Shown one piece after another: positions 1-5,071 of a stretch of 5,071 nucleotides of DNA. Under the pieces are notes generated by a model. The model saw only the letters and a list, made by a program, of their open reading frames with translations. It was not told the DNA's origin and ran no database searches. The position numbers were made by a program, and so were the translations under genes. The stretch comes from Phycisphaerae bacterium SM23_33 (GTDB lineage Bacteria; Planctomycetota; Phycisphaerae; SM23-33): NCBI GenBank assembly GCA_001303665.1, contig LJUF01000299.1, positions 1 to 5,071 on the forward strand, written 5' to 3'. Position 1 is the stretch's first letter; each line of letters opens with the position of its first letter.

Positions 1-1
1 G

Positions 2-1573
2 AGCCGCAAGGAAGCGGACCCGGGGGGCGATCTCCTCCTGGTCGGCCTGTTCTCGGCCGTCATGGCCCACTTCATCGAGACCCAGCTCTGCATTGCGACC
101 GTGGCAACCCGGCTGCACTGGTGGCTTTACGTGGGCCTGGCGGCGGCCATGCTGTGGCGGTCTGCCGGCGCGGATGAGGGGAAGGCGGGATCACCCGGAG
201 GGCCTGCGTCCGGCGAAGACGCCGAGGTCCTCCCGGCCGCCTGGATCGGCATGGCTGCCTGCACGAGTCTGGCGATGATGGTCCTGCTCTTCGGCCTGTA
301 CCAGACGTCCCTGGGGTGGCGGGCACAAGCTCCCGCGCTGGCCCTGCTGGTGGGGAGCACCTGGGTGGGCGGCATGATCGCCTCGGCCGGTGATGCAGGC
401 GGCCGCTTGCGAAGAAGGCTGACGGCTTTCGCCGTGAGGACGGCGGTTGCGTTCCTGCTGTTCGCGGGGGTGTATGTGCCCTGGACGAGCTGGCGGCCTC
501 GTGCCGCGGTGAAGCTCGTCCGCTTCGCCGCCCAGCAATCGCACGCGACGAGCGTCCTGTACGCGGCGATCTTCCTGGTGCTCATCGCCTCCGCCTGGCA
601 GGGCGCTGGCGGCCGATCCTGCGCCGGCGGCGGGGGCCGCCTCCGGAAGCTCCGCTGGGCGGTTGGCCTGGGCCTGCTCCTTCTGGCAGCGGCGTCGATC
701 GTCCGCACCAACCTGGACGCGGCTCGGGCCGATTGCTTCGCCAAGCAGGCGCAAGTCTATCAGCAGAGCGGGCAATGGGACGCCGCCGCCGTCCTGTACC
801 AGGAGGCCATCCGCCTTCAGCCCAGGCAGGATGAATACCGTGCCGGGCGGGCCATGGCCCTGGCGGCCAAGAAGGCCTGCCAACAGGGGGCCGGACCCGC
901 CGCAGACCGCCTTCTGGCCGAGGCGACGAGTCTGCTGGAACGGGCCCTCCGGCGCAGCCCCCTGGACTTCCGCCACCCCCGCGCCATGGCGAAGGTGTAC
1001 CAGTTCTGGGCGAGCTTGAGCGGCGGCGACGTCGAGCGGCTGGCCCGGGCCGAGATGGCCGACGCATTCTATTGCCAGGCGGCCGCTCGCATTCCCAACT
1101 ACGTTCCGATCCGCAACGAGTGGAGCGGCTTGTGGCTCGAGCACGCCCAGCTTCCCCGGGCCCGAGCCATCGCCCAGGAGGCGCTGCGGGTGGATGATCG
1201 ATGGGGCGCGACGCGCCTGCTCCTGGCGCGGATTCACGTGGCAGCCGGCGACGATCAGGCAGCCCTGAGGGAATTGGAGGAGGCCACCGACGGCCAGAAC
1301 GTGCCGGCAGCGGCGTGGGCCGAAAAGGCCCGGGTCCTCGGGCACCTGGGCGATCTGAAGGCCGCGATCGATTGTGCCCGCAGCGCCGTTGCGGGCGAGC
1401 CGGGCAACTGCGGCTACCGCAAGAACCTGGCCTTACTATACCAGCGGGACGGGCAGATTGGCCCGGCGCTGGAGGAAGCCCGGGCGGCTTACGGCTCTGC
1501 CCCCGCGGACGAGCAGGAATCGCTGGGCAGACTCATCCGGGAGCTGACAGACGCCCAACCCCCCGGCCCCTGA
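2..1573 (+). CDS. O-antigen ligase/polymerase-like membrane protein with C-terminal TPR repeats (5'-partial)
   Basis: The reading frame is open to the left edge, so the first ATG (62) is probably internal and 523 residues of the C-terminal part are visible. Hydrophobic, probably membrane-spanning segments lie near residues 10-28, 38-51, 77-101, 110-128, 142-162, 184-200 and 218-233. A soluble tail follows with TPR-like helices at about 240-274, 401-430, 436-467 and 470-500. The early stretch AHFIETQLCIATVATRLHWW resembles the end of the Wzy/WaaL-type domain in bacterial proteins that join an O-antigen ligase-like core to TPRs. The middle motifs SPLDFRHPRAMAKVYQFWA and RNEWSGLWLE also recur in that group. 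Such proteins are thought to polymerise or transfer surface glycans at the inner membrane, with the TPR tail binding partners. The substrate cannot be read from the sequence. The catalytic periplasmic loop would lie mainly in the missing N-terminus. The gene converges on the PEP-CTERM gene, with a 77-nt gap. Family assignment is fairly sure; the exact function is inferred. Confidence 0.75.
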   Translation, partial: SRKEADPGGDLLLVGLFSAVMAHFIETQLCIATVATRLHWWLYVGLAAAMLWRSAGADEGKAGSPGGPASGEDAEVLPAAWIGMAACTSLAMMVLLFGLYQTSLGWRAQAPALALLVGSTWVGGMIASAGDAGGRLRRRLTAFAVRTAVAFLLFAGVYVPWTSWRPRAAVKLVRFAAQQSHATSVLYAAIFLVLIASAWQGAGGRSCAGGGGRLRKLRWAVGLGLLLLAAASIVRTNLDAARADCFAKQAQVYQQSGQWDAAAVLYQEAIRLQPRQDEYRAGRAMALAAKKACQQGAGPAADRLLAEATSLLERALRRSPLDFRHPRAMAKVYQFWASLSGGDVERLARAEMADAFYCQAAARIPNYVPIRNEWSGLWLEHAQLPRARAIAQEALRVDDRWGATRLLLARIHVAAGDDQAALRELEEATDGQNVPAAAWAEKARVLGHLGDLKAAIDCARSAVAGEPGNCGYRKNLALLYQRDGQIGPALEEARAAYGSAPADEQESLGRLIRELTDAQPPGP

Positions 1574-1640
1574 ACAGCCAGGCAATCCCCTCTGCGCGCA
1601 CCGTGGGCGGCATGATCATTGCGGGCTCGATCCCCGTCCG

Positions 1641-1659
1641 GCCGCCCTCTTCAGGCGGC
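1641..1659. terminator. Possible weak hairpin in the convergent gap 1574-1650
   Basis: GCCGCC (1641-1646) and GGCGGC (1654-1659) form a perfect 6-bp stem with a 7-nt loop. The stem overlaps the stop codon of the minus-strand PEP-CTERM gene. It is followed on the plus strand only by a short pyrimidine stretch (TCTTCGCTT), with no true T-run on either strand, so intrinsic termination is uncertain. It could serve either convergent gene. The rest of the 77-nt gap shows nothing recognisable. Confidence 0.25.
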
Positions 1660-2166
1660 TCTTCGCTTCCGCACGAAGCGGCGGCGGGCAAACCACCCGA
1701 CGCCCAGGCCCGTTACCCACAGCGCGGCTGTTGCCGGCTCCGGAATCATCTCCTTGGTGTTGGTGAACGAGACGGTGATGTCCTGATCCTCGTCCCAGCC
1801 CATTTCCACCACGGCGATTCTGTGCGCGGGCGCGCCCGGGCCTCCGATGGTCCGTGTGAACCACTTGGAGTGGAAGCTCCCGGGCAGCGTGGGTGTGATA
1901 ACCACCGTCGGTTGCCAAAGCAGCGTGCACGTCTCGGTGATCACCATGGTTCCCTGGGCATCCAGGGTGTACGTGATGACCTCGCCGACGGCCAGCGTGC
2001 GCGTGATCGGCGACTGCTGCCCAATCTCGATGGTGTACGTGAAAACGGTGTCATCGGGGGGGATGGCTTCCTTCGCCACCCAGACGGTGCCCGACAGAGC
2101 CTGGCCGGAAAAGACAGCCAACACGGCCACAGGCCACACCAGGCGTTGTGCCTTCAGTCCTCTCAT
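1651..2166 (-). CDS. Small PEP-CTERM sorted secreted protein with a prealbumin/CnaB-like domain
   Basis: A complete 171-residue protein. Residues 1-25 look like a signal peptide: basic RGLKAQR, then the hydrophobic core LVWPVAVLAVF, then a small-residue cleavage zone. Residues 26-137 form one beta-rich domain. It opens with GTVWVAKEA, has FTYTIEI at 42-48 and GTMVITETC at 72-80, and ends VSFTNT at 132-137. This is the pattern of prealbumin-like (SpaA/CnaB, DUF5979-like) surface domains. K32, E78 and N136 fall where such domains place their isopeptide triad. The C-terminus is a classic PEP-CTERM signal: IPEP at 141-144, a hydrophobic helix around 145-159, then the basic cluster RRRFVRKRR at 161-169. 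In this family an exosortase in the inner membrane recognises the signal and processes the protein for the cell surface or extracellular matrix. No exosortase lies in the window. The ATG at 2166 is supported by a GGGAG element 5 nt upstream. The gene has its own promoter and leader. The specific role is unknown. Confidence 0.88.
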   Translation of the reverse strand: MRGLKAQRLVWPVAVLAVFSGQALSGTVWVAKEAIPPDDTVFTYTIEIGQQSPITRTLAVGEVITYTLDAQGTMVITETCTLLWQPTVVITPTLPGSFHSKWFTRTIGGPGAPAHRIAVVEMGWDEDQDITVSFTNTKEMIPEPATAALWVTGLGVGWFARRRFVRKRRAA

Positions 2167-2290
2167 ACATTCTCCCTTTCCACAGGGACGATCCCCAATC
2201 GTCCACGCCCGGCTCTGCTGCTAAGCGTAGCACCGAGCATTGCCTCCCATTTGCGGATCGGCTCCACCACCCGCAATCGGGGCTCCAAGT
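2167..2290 (-). other. Structured 5' leader of the PEP-CTERM gene (possible regulatory RNA)
   Basis: If transcription starts about 7 nt past the -10 box, the transcript carries an untranslated leader of about 124 nt. Several inverted repeats fall in it. TTGCGG/CCGCAA (arms 2271-2276 and 2251-2256) has a 14-nt loop. CCCG/CGGG at 2270-2281 overlaps it and would exclude it. GCTC...GAGC enclosing GCTA/TAGC spans 2212-2238. GACGAT/ATCGTC at 2187-2203 is a perfect 6-bp stem with a 5-nt loop, ending about 7 nt before the AAAGGGAGA ribosome site. I do not recognise a known riboswitch. The hairpins are seen directly; regulation is inferred. Confidence 0.35.
2171..2179 (-). promoter_or_regulatory. Ribosome binding site of the PEP-CTERM gene
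   Basis: On the minus strand AAAGGGAGA lies 5 nt (measured from GGGAG) before the ATG at 2166. A second ATG at 2170-2168 is in another frame and too close to this element, which decides for 2166. Confidence 0.65.
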
Positions 2291-2296
2291 TTTGTA

Positions 2297-2324
2297 AGTA
2301 TACAGCACTTCTGCGTTCTGTCAA
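2297..2324 (-). promoter_or_regulatory. Near-consensus sigma70 promoter for the PEP-CTERM gene
   Basis: Read on the minus strand, a perfect -35 box TTGACA (2319-2324) is followed after 16 nt by TATACT (2297-2302), which matches TATAAT at 5 of 6 positions, with TG directly before it. It sits in a local AT-rich island of an otherwise GC-rich window and points at the PEP-CTERM gene. Predicted start of transcription is near 2290. Two such boxes at proper spacing make this the best promoter in the window. Confidence 0.7.
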
Positions 2325-2548
2325 TCCCCGCTTGCACGAATTCTTCGCCCAGCCGCGATCCCCGTTCGGCCGAGGGCCTCTGGCGGCGCCAATGGGATAA
2401 GCGGGCGAATCACGCAACTCAGCGTTCCCTTGGGGCCGTTCTGCGTGCGCCCTGGGGCCGGGCTTCCGGCGGCGCCGTTTGCCTGGAGCACGGTCGGGGC
2501 CGTGGCCGGTTCCACCCGCCCTACCGCCTGGGCACGAGCTCGGCCGGG
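2325..2548. other. Intergenic stretch with no recognised gene
   Basis: This lies between the isomerase stop and the PEP-CTERM promoter. It is GC-rich. A GGCGGCGCC word occurs twice, near 2381 and 2470, but no clear terminator hairpin with a T-run was found after the isomerase. Short open frames here have no recognisable family features. With the leader and promoter it makes a 382-nt gap (2167-2548) between genes. Confidence 0.5.
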
Positions 2549-3562
2549 TCAGGCCCGCTCCGGGATGCCAAGCTCCTTGAGCGTGCGGCGGAGCCAGGCG
2601 AGGGACTTCTCGATCATGGGCCCGCCCTGGCCCTCGCACTCCATGGAGAGCACGCCGTTAAAGCCGTGGTCGCGGAGCATGGCCAGGCACGTGCGGATGT
2701 TGCCGGCGTTCACGCCGTCGCCGATGGCGCAGTGGCTGACGGCGATGCCCGTCTGCTTGCCGCGGACCGCGGCGGCCAGCGACTTGGAGACATCCTTGAT
2801 GTGCGTGTGGCTCACCTTGGCAATGAACCGCTTGAGGAACGCTGCGGGGTCCTGGCCGGCGATGAAGGTGTTGCCCGTGTCCAGGTTCATCTTCAGGTAC
2901 GGGCTGTCCACGAAGGCCAGCATCTTGGCCATCATCTCCGGCCGCGTGGTGAAGTAGCCGTGGACCTCGATGGTGACGACGACCTCATAGGCCTCGGCCA
3001 CCTCCAGGATCAGCCCGTAGGCGTGCTTCATCAGGTCCATGGCCTTGGGGTCGTCGAGGCCCTCGGGCTTGTGGAGGCCGTCGGTGGTCGCGACGTTCGG
3101 GCAGCCGGCGAGCTTGGCCCAGCGAATGGAGTTCAGCACGTAGGGCACGCCGTAGGGCAGGCCGTCCTTGCCGCTCAGCGGGAAGGCCGCGTCGATCTGC
3201 GAGAAGCGCACGCCGTACTTCTCCATCTTCCGCCGCAGCAGCACCGGGTCTTCGTGGAGGGCCACGTGCGGCTGGTAGCCCAGGCCGTGGAGCCAGCTCA
3301 CGCCGTCGATCACGCCGCACTCAATGTGGTGCACGTCGTTCTTCTGCGCCCACTGGAGGCAGGCCTCGAAGGTGCGATACGACGTGTTGAACGCGTCGGT
3401 GTGGAAGCCGATGGCCATGCCTCGATGCTTCTTCTTGCCTTCCCGCCCGGCTGTGGCCTCCACGCCGGCGGGGCCCGCGCAGCCGGCAGCGAGGCCCGCT
3501 GCCCCGGCCCCCAGCGCCCCGCCCAGGAAGCGCCGGCGCGACGTCTGATTCGACTCGCTCAT
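2549..3562 (-). CDS. Tat-exported sugar phosphate isomerase/epimerase-like TIM-barrel protein (AP endonuclease 2 fold)
   Basis: A complete 337-residue protein. The start at 3562 is preferred because AAGGAG lies 8 nt upstream and because it puts the Tat signal at the N-terminus; the frame is open further, to an ATG at 3604. Residues 8-14, SRRRFLG, are a twin-arginine motif. A small-residue hydrophobic stretch follows, then AAGC with Cys28, which suggests a lipoprotein although the -3 residue (Ala) is not ideal. Residues from about 48 form a xylose isomerase-like TIM barrel (PF01261 type). Likely metal ligands are E199 in TIEVHG, D228 in NLDTGN, H254 in HTHIKD and E308 in SMECEG. The family isomerises or epimerises sugars or related polyols, or cuts abasic DNA in the Nfo branch. 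The Tat signal and overall motifs favour a sugar role outside the cytoplasm. The substrate is unknown. It is 191 nt downstream of the glycosyltransferase gene on the same strand, with a large inverted repeat between them, so co-transcription is uncertain. Confidence 0.88.
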   Translation of the reverse strand: MSESNQTSRRRFLGGALGAGAAGLAAGCAGPAGVEATAGREGKKKHRGMAIGFHTDAFNTSYRTFEACLQWAQKNDVHHIECGVIDGVSWLHGLGYQPHVALHEDPVLLRRKMEKYGVRFSQIDAAFPLSGKDGLPYGVPYVLNSIRWAKLAGCPNVATTDGLHKPEGLDDPKAMDLMKHAYGLILEVAEAYEVVVTIEVHGYFTTRPEMMAKMLAFVDSPYLKMNLDTGNTFIAGQDPAAFLKRFIAKVSHTHIKDVSKSLAAAVRGKQTGIAVSHCAIGDGVNAGNIRTCLAMLRDHGFNGVLSMECEGQGGPMIEKSLAWLRRTLKELGIPERA

Positions 3563-3570
3563 GGGATTCG

Positions 3571-3576
3571 CTCCTT
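3571..3576 (-). promoter_or_regulatory. Ribosome binding site fixing the isomerase start at 3562
   Basis: Minus-strand AAGGAG with an 8-nt spacer to the ATG at 3562. The alternative ATG at 3604 has no comparable site and would push the Tat motif 14 residues inward. Confidence 0.75.
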
Positions 3577-3593
3577 GATCCAGAAGGTTCGCT

Positions 3594-3610
3594 CCCCGGG
3601 GCATCCGGGG
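3594..3610 (-). other. GC-rich hairpin in the isomerase leader
   Basis: CCCCGG (3594-3599) and CCGGGG (3605-3610) form a perfect 6-bp stem with a 5-nt loop, 18 nt upstream of the ribosome site. There is no T-run after it, so a terminator is unlikely. It may stabilise the mRNA or affect translation. Function is not shown. Confidence 0.25.
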
Positions 3611-3621
3611 AATCGGGGGCC

Positions 3622-3650
3622 ACCATACGTCAGTGGCAGGGCATGTGCAA
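3622..3650 (-). promoter_or_regulatory. Weak candidate promoter for the isomerase gene
   Basis: Minus strand TTGCAC (3645-3650), then 17 nt, then TATGGT (3622-3627). The boxes match consensus at 3 of 6 and 4 of 6 positions. Spacing and position are good but the match is poor, and chance occurrence is quite possible. Confidence 0.25.
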
Positions 3651-3667
3651 CCCGCCTTCGGCAGGCG
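3651..3667. repeat. Degenerate third unit of the palindromic repeat
   Basis: CCCGCCTTCGGCAGGCG resembles the repeat core CCCGCCTTCAGGCGG next door, with about 3 extra bases in the loop. It forms a 5-bp stem CGCCT/AGGCG. It abuts the left arm of the large inverted repeat and suggests the element is an array or a decayed copy. Confidence 0.4.
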
Positions 3668-3748
3668 TTTGTAGTCCCGCCTTCAGGCGGTCTTGTTGTC
3701 CCCTATGGGGGCCCAACGGGGGACCGCCTAAAGGCGGGACTACGAACG
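3666..3748. repeat. Large imperfect inverted repeat (REP/MITE-like palindromic element)
   Basis: The arms at 3666-3692 and 3722-3748 are reverse complements at 25 of 27 positions. Each arm contains GTAGTCCCGCC and is itself a palindrome, CCGCCT-2 nt-AGGCGG (3677-3690 and 3724-3737). The 29-nt centre also holds GTTG/CAAC (3695-3698, 3714-3717) and CCCC/GGGG (3700-3703, 3707-3710), so the whole element could fold into one long hairpin or cruciform. It starts 5 nt past the stop codon of the minus-strand glycosyltransferase. It could thus stop transcription, protect the mRNA 3' end, or be a transposed non-autonomous repeat. It has no T-run, transposase or obvious target-site duplication. Confidence 0.8.
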
Positions 3749-3753
3749 GAGAT

Positions 3754-5071
3754 TCAGGCCTTCACGTCTTCGGCGGCGAGCTCTTGGGGCTTCTCGGCGG
3801 CCTTGCCGGCGCGCTCGGCCAGGAAGCTCATGATCGAGATGTAGAAGAACCCGAAGGCGAACATCACCAGGAACGGCGTGGTCAGGGCTGCCCGCCATCG
3901 GTAGACGCTGCCGATGGCCGAGGCCAGCATGTACACGCCGAAGAGGAACTCCACGTACGGAACGAGCTTGAATCTGCGTTTCTTGCGTTTTCGTCGGGCC
4001 AACGCCTCGGCGCGGGCCTTCCCCTGGCCATACTTCGGCGTACGGACGAACTCGCTGGGCTTGCCGAAAAAGGCCTCCAGGATGGCCTTGGTGTTGGAAA
4101 CGCACAGGCCCACGCCGATGGCCATCAGGACCGGGAGGTACTTGACGGCCGTGCGCCAGTCGCCGAAGAGCTGCACCTGGCTGGCCACGTAGAACACGCT
4201 GGCCGACAGCGTCGCCAGCGTGAAGACGGTCATGTCGAACAGGCCGCGGCTCCACGTGCCGATGTCCAGCGGCACGCTCTTGAGGTAGATCGCCGGGAAG
4301 AGCATCAGCACCAGCAGGAGCATGTACAGATGCAGCGTGAAGCAGGTCAGGTGGAAGAAGGCCTCCACCTTGACCTTCAGGGGCGCCTTGGACAGGAACA
4401 CCTTGGGCAGCATTTTCAAGGCGGTCTGGGCGCCGCCCTTGGTCCAGCGGAACTGCTGGGCCTTGAAGGCGTTCATCTCGGGGGGCAGCTCGGCCGGGGC
4501 CGTCAGGTCGGGCAGGAAGATGAACCTCCACCCTTTCAGTTGGGCGCGATACGACAGGTCGAGGTCTTCGGTGAGCGTGTCGTGGTGCCAGCCGCCGGCG
4601 TCGTCGATGGCTGCGCGGCGCCACGTGCCGGCCGTGCCGTTGAAGCTCATGAACCGCTCGCTTCGGTTCCGAGCGACGTGCTCCACGGCAAAGTGCCCGT
4701 CCAGGAAGATGGCCTGCGAGCGCGTGAGCAGGCTTTCGTCCCGGTTGAGATGCTCCCATCGGGTCTGGACCACGCAGACCTTGGGATCGGCGAAGAAGTG
4801 GATGGACCGCTTGAGGATCTGCGGGTGGGGGATGAAATCGGCGTCGAAGATCGTGATGAACTCGCCCTTGGCGGTCTTCAGGCCGTTGGCCAGCGCGCCC
4901 GCCTTGTAGCCGACGCGGTGGTCGCGGCGGATATACTCGATGTCGAAGCCCTCCTGGCGGGCGTCCTCCACGGCGGCCTTCGCAATGGCGGGCGTGCCGT
5001 CGGTGCTGTCATCGAGGACCTGAATCTGGAGCTTGTCGCAAGGGTAGTCGATCCTGCAAGTCTCCTCGATG
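3754..5071 (-). CDS. Processive family 2 glycosyltransferase, cellulose synthase/CSLA-like (5'-partial)
   Basis: The frame is open to the right edge; 438 C-terminal residues are visible and the true start is outside. A GTG at 4971 is internal, since upstream codons still encode conserved sequence (DKLQIQVLDDSTDGT). All processive GT2 motifs are present in fragment numbering: DD at 20-21, DAD at 76-78, TED at 167-169 and QQFRW at 205-209. FNGTAGTWR at 143-151 and GWRFIFLPD are typical of plant CSLA/CSLC-like and related bacterial enzymes. About five membrane segments follow, near 238-263, 276-299, 309-325, 369-390 and 395-417. FVRTPK at 341-346 fits the FxVTxK gating-loop position of bacterial cellulose synthase except for Arg in place of Val. 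The enzyme should add sugars from a nucleotide-sugar donor to a growing beta-glycan and move it through the inner membrane. Glucan and mannan are both possible. A lysine/arginine-rich loop (about 352-368) precedes the last two helices. No PilZ c-di-GMP domain follows; the protein ends about 20 residues after the last helix. Confidence 0.9.
   Translation of the reverse strand, partial: IEETCRIDYPCDKLQIQVLDDSTDGTPAIAKAAVEDARQEGFDIEYIRRDHRVGYKAGALANGLKTAKGEFITIFDADFIPHPQILKRSIHFFADPKVCVVQTRWEHLNRDESLLTRSQAIFLDGHFAVEHVARNRSERFMSFNGTAGTWRRAAIDDAGGWHHDTLTEDLDLSYRAQLKGWRFIFLPDLTAPAELPPEMNAFKAQQFRWTKGGAQTALKMLPKVFLSKAPLKVKVEAFFHLTCFTLHLYMLLLVLMLFPAIYLKSVPLDIGTWSRGLFDMTVFTLATLSASVFYVASQVQLFGDWRTAVKYLPVLMAIGVGLCVSNTKAILEAFFGKPSEFVRTPKYGQGKARAEALARRKRKKRRFKLVPYVEFLFGVYMLASAIGSVYRWRAALTTPFLVMFAFGFFYISIMSFLAERAGKAAEKPQELAAEDVKA

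Noticed and set aside
191..1345. Long open frame (384 codons) on the minus strand
   Set aside because: It is antisense to the TPR membrane protein, has no recognisable domains, and is of the low-complexity Pro/Gly/Ala/Arg type common in GC-rich shadow frames.
2167..2290. c-di-GMP-I (GEMM) riboswitch in the PEP-CTERM leader
   Set aside because: GCAAA and GCAGC-AGCCGGG-like words are present, but the order and the GAAA tetraloop with its receptor do not fit what I know of the motif. Only a covariance scan could revive it.
1201..2400. Plus-strand open frame of 399 codons
   Set aside because: It overlaps the end of the TPR gene in another frame and runs antisense through the PEP-CTERM gene, its leader and its promoter. 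No family features.
3563..3604. Isomerase start at 3604
   Set aside because: The ATG at 3562 has AAGGAG 8 nt upstream and gives a standard Tat signal; the extra 14 residues look like translated leader.
3651..3748. CRISPR array or transfer-RNA-like cloverleaf
   Set aside because: The units are inverted and abutting rather than direct repeats with even spacers, and no tRNA anticodon or T-loop pattern fits.
2240..3844. Longest plus-strand open frame (534 codons)
   Set aside because: It is antisense to the isomerase, whose conserved metal-binding motifs, Tat signal and ribosome site are clear. The plus-strand product is His/Val/Ala-rich with no domain.
3740..4759. Minus-strand open frame of 339 codons
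   Set aside because: It is the shifted frame of the glycosyltransferase, which carries all GT2 motifs and membrane helices. This frame is Arg/Pro-rich and also runs through the intergenic repeat arm.

Overview
The window is GC-rich and looks like a bacterial chromosome segment, most likely from the Planctomycetota or a related PVC or environmental lineage. This is inferred from four things: a PEP-CTERM protein, a Tat-dependent lipoprotein of the sugar isomerase/epimerase fold, a TPR-tailed O-antigen-ligase-like membrane protein, and a palindromic intergenic repeat of a kind I recall from such genomes. No marker gene is present, so the taxonomy is tentative.

Layout: (1) Bases 2-1573, plus strand, hold the C-terminal part of a large integral membrane protein with TPR repeats (O-antigen ligase/polymerase-like); its N-terminus lies left of the window. 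(2) Bases 1651-2166, minus strand, convergent with the first gene, encode a small complete secreted PEP-CTERM protein with one prealbumin/CnaB-like domain. It has a near-consensus sigma70 promoter at 2297-2324 and a hairpin-rich leader of about 124 nt. (3) Bases 2325-2548 are non-coding as far as I can see. (4) Bases 2549-3562, minus strand, encode a Tat-exported, probably lipid-anchored TIM-barrel sugar phosphate isomerase/epimerase-like protein. (5) Bases 3563-3753 are intergenic, with a strong imperfect inverted repeat at 3666-3748 and a degenerate third unit next to it. (6) Bases 3754-5071, minus strand, hold the C-terminal 438 residues of a processive family 2 glycosyltransferase of the cellulose synthase/CSLA type; its N-terminus lies right of the window.

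Functional reading: two of the four genes (polymerase/ligase-like and processive glycosyltransferase) are typical of making and exporting cell-surface polysaccharide. A third (PEP-CTERM) belongs to the exosortase sorting system, which is known to occur with exopolysaccharide loci. The window is therefore plausibly an envelope or exopolysaccharide neighbourhood. The genes are spaced and on mixed strands, so this is not one compact operon. No exosortase, transposase, CRISPR array, tRNA or rRNA was seen. I found no clearly new multi-gene system. The most interesting items are the possible isopeptide-forming PEP-CTERM protein with its structured leader, and the intergenic palindromic repeat.
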